Assembly: GCA_016844945.1 (NCBI GenBank)
Contig: JAERTJ010000054.1
Coordinates: 1-64,000, forward strand
Direction of reading: 5' to 3'
DNA length: 64,000 nt
Origin: Fidelibacterota bacterium
Lineage (GTDB): Bacteria > Fidelibacterota > UBA8477 > JABMPR01
The notes below the pieces were generated by a model that saw only the letters and a list, made by a program, of their open reading frames with translations, searched no databases and was not told the origin of the DNA. This document shows positions 60,150 to 64,000 of this stretch, piece after piece. Made by a program: the position numbers and the translations under genes. Numbering within the stretch: position 1 is the first letter of the stretch; each line of letters starts with the position of its first letter.

Positions 60150-60740
60150 ATGAAGCGTGTATGTGTGTTTTGTGGATCAGGTGTCGGGGCGCGTCCTGAA
60201 TACCTCCAGGCTGCCACTGATCTGGGACAGGCTCTGGTTGATCGAGGGGTAGGTCTGGTCTATGGTGGAGCAAATGTGGGTACCATGGACAAAATTGCTT
60301 CCACTGTCTTAGAGGCGGGTGGAGATGTGATCGGTGTGATGCCCGAGGCTCTTGTCAAAAAGGAAGTCGCTAACACTGCCCTTAAGGATTTACGTGTTGT
60401 TGGTAGCATGCATGAACGCAAGGCGTTGATGAATAAGCTTTCCAATGGTTTTATAGCCCTTCCAGGTGGTTTAGGCACCATCGAGGAATTTTTTGAGGTT
60501 TTAGCCTGGGGACAATTGGGAATACATACTAAGCCTGCAGGTGTTCTCAACGTATTGGGCTTTTATGATAACCTGCTTAATCTTGTTGATCATGCCGTTG
60601 CAGAAGGCTTTATGCAACGAGCACATCGAGAGATGATACTAACTCATGATCAAGTCGACCCTTTATTGGATCTACTTGAGTCCTATGATCCTCCCACGAT
60701 TGACAAAGCGGCCTGGATTAAAGCCCAACATAACAGCTAG
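60150..60740 (+). CDS. LOG family (TIGR00730) protein
   Basis: VCVFCGSGVGARPEYLQAA; MHERKALM; FIALPGGLGTIEEFFEVLAWGQLGIH. Confidence 0.95.
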   Translation: MKRVCVFCGSGVGARPEYLQAATDLGQALVDRGVGLVYGGANVGTMDKIASTVLEAGGDVIGVMPEALVKKEVANTALKDLRVVGSMHERKALMNKLSNGFIALPGGLGTIEEFFEVLAWGQLGIHTKPAGVLNVLGFYDNLLNLVDHAVAEGFMQRAHREMILTHDQVDPLLDLLESYDPPTIDKAAWIKAQHNS

Positions 60741-60759
60741 CAAGTAGAGAGGAAGAGAA

Positions 60760-61086
60760 ATGGAAAATGCATTGGCTTTACATGCTCAAATCCTGAAAGA
60801 TATTCAGACATTGATAGGGCAAAAATACAGCATCCAGCCTGACAAGATTAAACCGGTCAACTTTTCAATTGAGGATGGCAATATTATGAAGTTTCAACTC
60901 TCATTCATATACCTGACCGGCAATCCAGGGAATGAAGTACTCCTGAATTTCGAAATAAATGACCGTTTTCCACATAGCCTGAATTTTGAGACCCTGGCAG
61001 GCTTAAAGGGGTATGAAATGTCAAACAAATACCATGGGCTGGAAAGTGAGATCATCAAATACATCGACGGAGTCATAGAAGACTAA
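60760..61086 (+). CDS. Hypothetical protein (108 aa)
   Basis: RBS (GAGAGGAAGAG) upstream, compact placement in co-directional run. Confidence 0.6.
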   Translation: MENALALHAQILKDIQTLIGQKYSIQPDKIKPVNFSIEDGNIMKFQLSFIYLTGNPGNEVLLNFEINDRFPHSLNFETLAGLKGYEMSNKYHGLESEIIKYIDGVIED

Positions 61087-61122
61087 CGGTGAACATATCG
61101 TCAAATATGACGAACGGAGGAT

Positions 61123-62373
61123 GTGGTGAAATCAAGATTTGAATATACCCTGGTCTACTCTGAGTTAGTGCCAGAAGGTGCAACCTTTAACCGGTATATG
61201 GATTCCTATACCAAGGTTCTGGATGGTCTGGGAGGAAAGCTCTGTAATGATATAAAGACCCGGGGAGCAATCCCCTTTGTGTATCTGATAACCACAGGAG
61301 GTACAGAACAGGCACTCCTGGATATTCGCCAGCAACGCCGCAAGCATTCTCCTGATGAGCCTGTGTGGATTGTGGCTCATCCATCCTACAACTCACTACC
61401 CGCCTCGCTTGAGGTTCTGGCGCGACTCCAGCAGGATGAGGAGGACGGTCGTATTTTTTATCTCCAGAGTTCAGACGACGAAGAAGGTCTTCAACAGATA
61501 AATACTGCCCTGGACAAAACCGGTTCTCCTGAACTCTTAAGCCAGACTCGAATAGGGCTGGTTGGAGCGCCTTCAGATTGGCTTGTAGCTAGTCGACCGC
61601 CAAGGGAAACCGTACGAAATGTCTGGGGTCCAGAAGTTGTGGATGTATCAATAGATGAGATAAATAGCGCCATTCAGATGGTGGCGGCGGATACTATTGA
61701 CCCCATTCGTGAGCCCTTGGTGACAGGTGCCACGGAGGTGCGTGAACCCTCTACAGCAGATCTGGATAATGTCATCAGGGTCTATCTAGCCCTAAAGACA
61801 GTCATTCGAAAGCATGATTTAGATGCACTCACTGTCCGTTGTTTTGACCTGGTCTTAAGCCTGCAAACCACTGGCTGTTACGGTTTAGCCCAACTAACAG
61901 ATGAAGGGGTAATTGCTGGGTGTGAAGGTGATCTTGTGAGTACCGTGGGGATGGTTTGGGTAAATAAACTTCTTGGTAAGACACCGTGGATGGCTAACCC
62001 GGCAAGGCTGGACGAGGCATCCAACACACTTTGGCTGGCACATTGTACAGTTCCAAGAGGGATCGTACAAGATTATGGCTTGCGCTCACACTTCGAATCC
62101 GGAATGGGTGTTGGGATTCAGGGAACCCTGGCAAATGAAGCTGTAACCCTGCTTAGAATCGGTGGGAAACGGATGGAGAAGCTATGGCTGGCTGAAGGTG
62201 AAATCATTCAGGCTGGTGATGCTGAGGACCTCTGTCGCACCCAGGCAGAAATCAGGCTAGATGATGGGAAGGTAGGTGATTTACTCAAGTCACCCCTGGG
62301 AAACCACATCATTATGGTACAGGGACATCATGCTTCCGCTCTGAAATCCTGGCATCAAACCATGATCTCTTAA
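61123..62373 (+). CDS. L-fucose/L-arabinose isomerase-like protein
   Basis: LITTGGTEQALLD; GVIAGCEGDLVSTVGMVWVNKLLGKTPWMANPARLDEASNTLWLAHCTVP. Confidence 0.75.
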   Translation: MVKSRFEYTLVYSELVPEGATFNRYMDSYTKVLDGLGGKLCNDIKTRGAIPFVYLITTGGTEQALLDIRQQRRKHSPDEPVWIVAHPSYNSLPASLEVLARLQQDEEDGRIFYLQSSDDEEGLQQINTALDKTGSPELLSQTRIGLVGAPSDWLVASRPPRETVRNVWGPEVVDVSIDEINSAIQMVAADTIDPIREPLVTGATEVREPSTADLDNVIRVYLALKTVIRKHDLDALTVRCFDLVLSLQTTGCYGLAQLTDEGVIAGCEGDLVSTVGMVWVNKLLGKTPWMANPARLDEASNTLWLAHCTVPRGIVQDYGLRSHFESGMGVGIQGTLANEAVTLLRIGGKRMEKLWLAEGEIIQAGDAEDLCRTQAEIRLDDGKVGDLLKSPLGNHIIMVQGHHASALKSWHQTMIS

Positions 62374-62389
62374 ATAGTTTATTACCCTT

Positions 62390-63031
62390 ATGACACCACT
62401 TGAATCAATGAATGCTGCAGGGTTTGACAAGTGGTCAGGGGATTATGATGACCGCATTCTAAAACTGCAGGACAAAGGCTATCCCTTTCAAGGTTATTAT
62501 GATACACTTCGGGCTATTCAAGCTCATGTAGTTAGAGGGGAACACGCCCGAGTATTGGATATAGGGATTGGAACCGGGCTTTTAACTCATGCCTTGTATC
62601 AGAGAGGCTGTTCGGTTATCGGTATCGATTTTTCGCGTGAGATGTTGGACCAGGCTCAGTTAAAAATGCCAACAGCTCAACTTATACAATCTGATCTAAA
62701 CAAAGGGTTGCCTGAAAGTCTGCTGGATGAGCAGTTTGATGTCATCATTTCAGCCTACACCATGCATCATTTCGAAGATGATCACAAGTTCAAGCTGGTT
62801 GAGTCACTTTTACAGGTTTTGAGTCGCAGGGGTTCCATTCTTCTAGGTGATATAGCCTTTGAATCTTGGACAGCATTGGATAAAGTGAAATCAATATCCA
62901 ATGGATGGGATGACGCAGAACATTATATGGTAGCCAGTGAAATCTTGCCGAGAATGCTTGAATACAACCTAAAGGCTCGATTTATCAAAACTTCAGCAAG
63001 TAGTGGGGTTTTTGTCATTCAGCCCGTTTGA
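62390..63031 (+). CDS. Class I SAM-dependent methyltransferase
   Basis: VLDIGIGTGLLTHALYQRGCSVIGIDFSREMLDQAQ. Confidence 0.9.
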   Translation: MTPLESMNAAGFDKWSGDYDDRILKLQDKGYPFQGYYDTLRAIQAHVVRGEHARVLDIGIGTGLLTHALYQRGCSVIGIDFSREMLDQAQLKMPTAQLIQSDLNKGLPESLLDEQFDVIISAYTMHHFEDDHKFKLVESLLQVLSRRGSILLGDIAFESWTALDKVKSISNGWDDAEHYMVASEILPRMLEYNLKARFIKTSASSGVFVIQPV

Positions 63032-63113
63032 TATCATTCAATTCATGCATTTGAAATAAACAGTCCTGTTGCATAACAACTATTTCTCATGCATAATACT
63101 CGCTGGAGTTATT

Positions 63114-64000
63114 ATGGATACCACCATCACTCTTCCAGCCTGGGTTTTTTTCGTGCTTCTGGTCTTTGCCGGCATCATGGTGCTGGATCGTTTATTGATG
63201 CCCAGCCTGCGTTGGTATCTTCGTCGCCGCGTGAAAAGGGTCATGGATGAAGTAAGCTCCCGTCTGGATATAAAAATTCGACCCTTCCAGTTAACCCGCC
63301 GACAAGGTCTTATCGATCAAATTCTTTTTGATGACCAGGTCATAGAGGCGGTCAAAGCCTATGCGCTGGAAAAAGACCTGCCCACATCCATTGCCCAGGA
63401 AAACGCTCGGCGATATGCAGGTGAGATTGTCCCAGCCTTTAATGCTTATGTATATTTCAGGTTTGGATATTGGCTCGCCCGTAATATTGCCCGCCTGGTT
63501 TACCGTATTCGAGTTGGATTTTTTGATGAGAATGAGTTAAAAAAGATCCCAGAAGACGCCAGCGTGGTGTTTGTCATGAACCATCGTAGCAATATGGATT
63601 ATGTTCTGGTTTCATTTCTAGTCGCAGAAAAGACAGCCCTCTCTTACGCTGTAGGTGAATGGGCCCGTATCTGGCCTCTGCAAACACTCCTCAAAGCCAT
63701 GGGTGCCTTCTTTGTCCGCAGAAACTCAGGTAATTCTCTTTACCGTAAAGTCTTAGAGCGATATGTTCACCTGTCGACGCGGGCAGGTGTCTGTCAAGCC
63801 GTGTTTCCTGAAGGTGGCTTGACAAAGACGGGGTCTTTGCTTGAACCCAGACTGGGATTCATGGATTACATGCTTAGAGAATTCCACCCAGCGTTCGATA
63901 AGGATATTGTATTTGTCCCTGTGGGGATCAATTACGACCGGGTCATTGAAGATCGCAGTCTCATCCGCAAGTTAGATCCAACAGCCTCAAAACGCGGGAA
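63114..64000 (+). CDS. Glycerol-3-phosphate/1-acyl-G3P acyltransferase-like (PlsB/PlsC superfamily), truncated by window end
   Basis: Open frame from ATG 63114 (MDTTITLPAWVFFVLLVFAG) with VFVMNHRSNMDYVL and VFPEGGLTKTGSLL; absent from ORF track because no stop in window. Confidence 0.85.
   Translation, partial: MDTTITLPAWVFFVLLVFAGIMVLDRLLMPSLRWYLRRRVKRVMDEVSSRLDIKIRPFQLTRRQGLIDQILFDDQVIEAVKAYALEKDLPTSIAQENARRYAGEIVPAFNAYVYFRFGYWLARNIARLVYRIRVGFFDENELKKIPEDASVVFVMNHRSNMDYVLVSFLVAEKTALSYAVGEWARIWPLQTLLKAMGAFFVRRNSGNSLYRKVLERYVHLSTRAGVCQAVFPEGGLTKTGSLLEPRLGFMDYMLREFHPAFDKDIVFVPVGINYDRVIEDRSLIRKLDPTASKRG

Noticed and set aside
1-64000. tRNA, rRNA, tmRNA, CRISPR arrays, restriction-modification, toxin-antitoxin or phage genes
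   Set aside because: None recognised by reading either strand; cannot exclude small or divergent elements without search tools.

Overview
This is a protein-dense chromosomal window, probably from a Gram-negative FCB-group bacterium (Marinimicrobia/Calditrichaeota/KSB1-like). That placement is an inference from FlgD-like 'NFPNPFNPST' C-terminal sorting domains, a PorV/PorQ-family protein, a TonB receptor and lipid A genes. Recognisable content, in order: the end of an IS3-like element; SpoIID/LytB; a receiver protein; a 1902-aa multi-PAS/GAF histidine kinase; an MCP; a DUF3078 protein; a small three-gene cassette (two-Cys secreted peptide, propeller-like secreted protein, MauE/DoxX-like membrane protein) behind a structured leader; a PreP-like M16 peptidase; HD-GYP; a 3243-aa choice-of-anchor-D/SdrD/DUF11 surface protein; MmcQ/YjbR; a TrpF-like protein; a lipid A block (lpxK, DUF374, lpxB, Gfo/Idh/MocA); carboxypeptidase Taq; SRPBCC; GpmI; M16 and M1 peptidases; TetR; a tandemly duplicated T9SS-type protein; an overlapping TonB receptor / CXXCH-bearing cargo / PorV operon; UbiE/MenG; a hybrid histidine kinase; and a run of metabolic genes (DLH, CarF/Kua-like desaturase, DUF3859, FKBP, PHP, DeoC-like, LOG, FucI-like, methyltransferase, acyltransferase). 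The strongest candidate for something undescribed is the peptide cassette at 10.8-12.9 kb with its RNA structures. Other notable points are the nested super-repeat giant protein with a terminator at its 5' end, an lpxB with no canonical start codon, and dispersed intergenic repeat families. No tRNA, rRNA or CRISPR array was recognised. All family calls come from reading motifs; no searches or folding programs were run.
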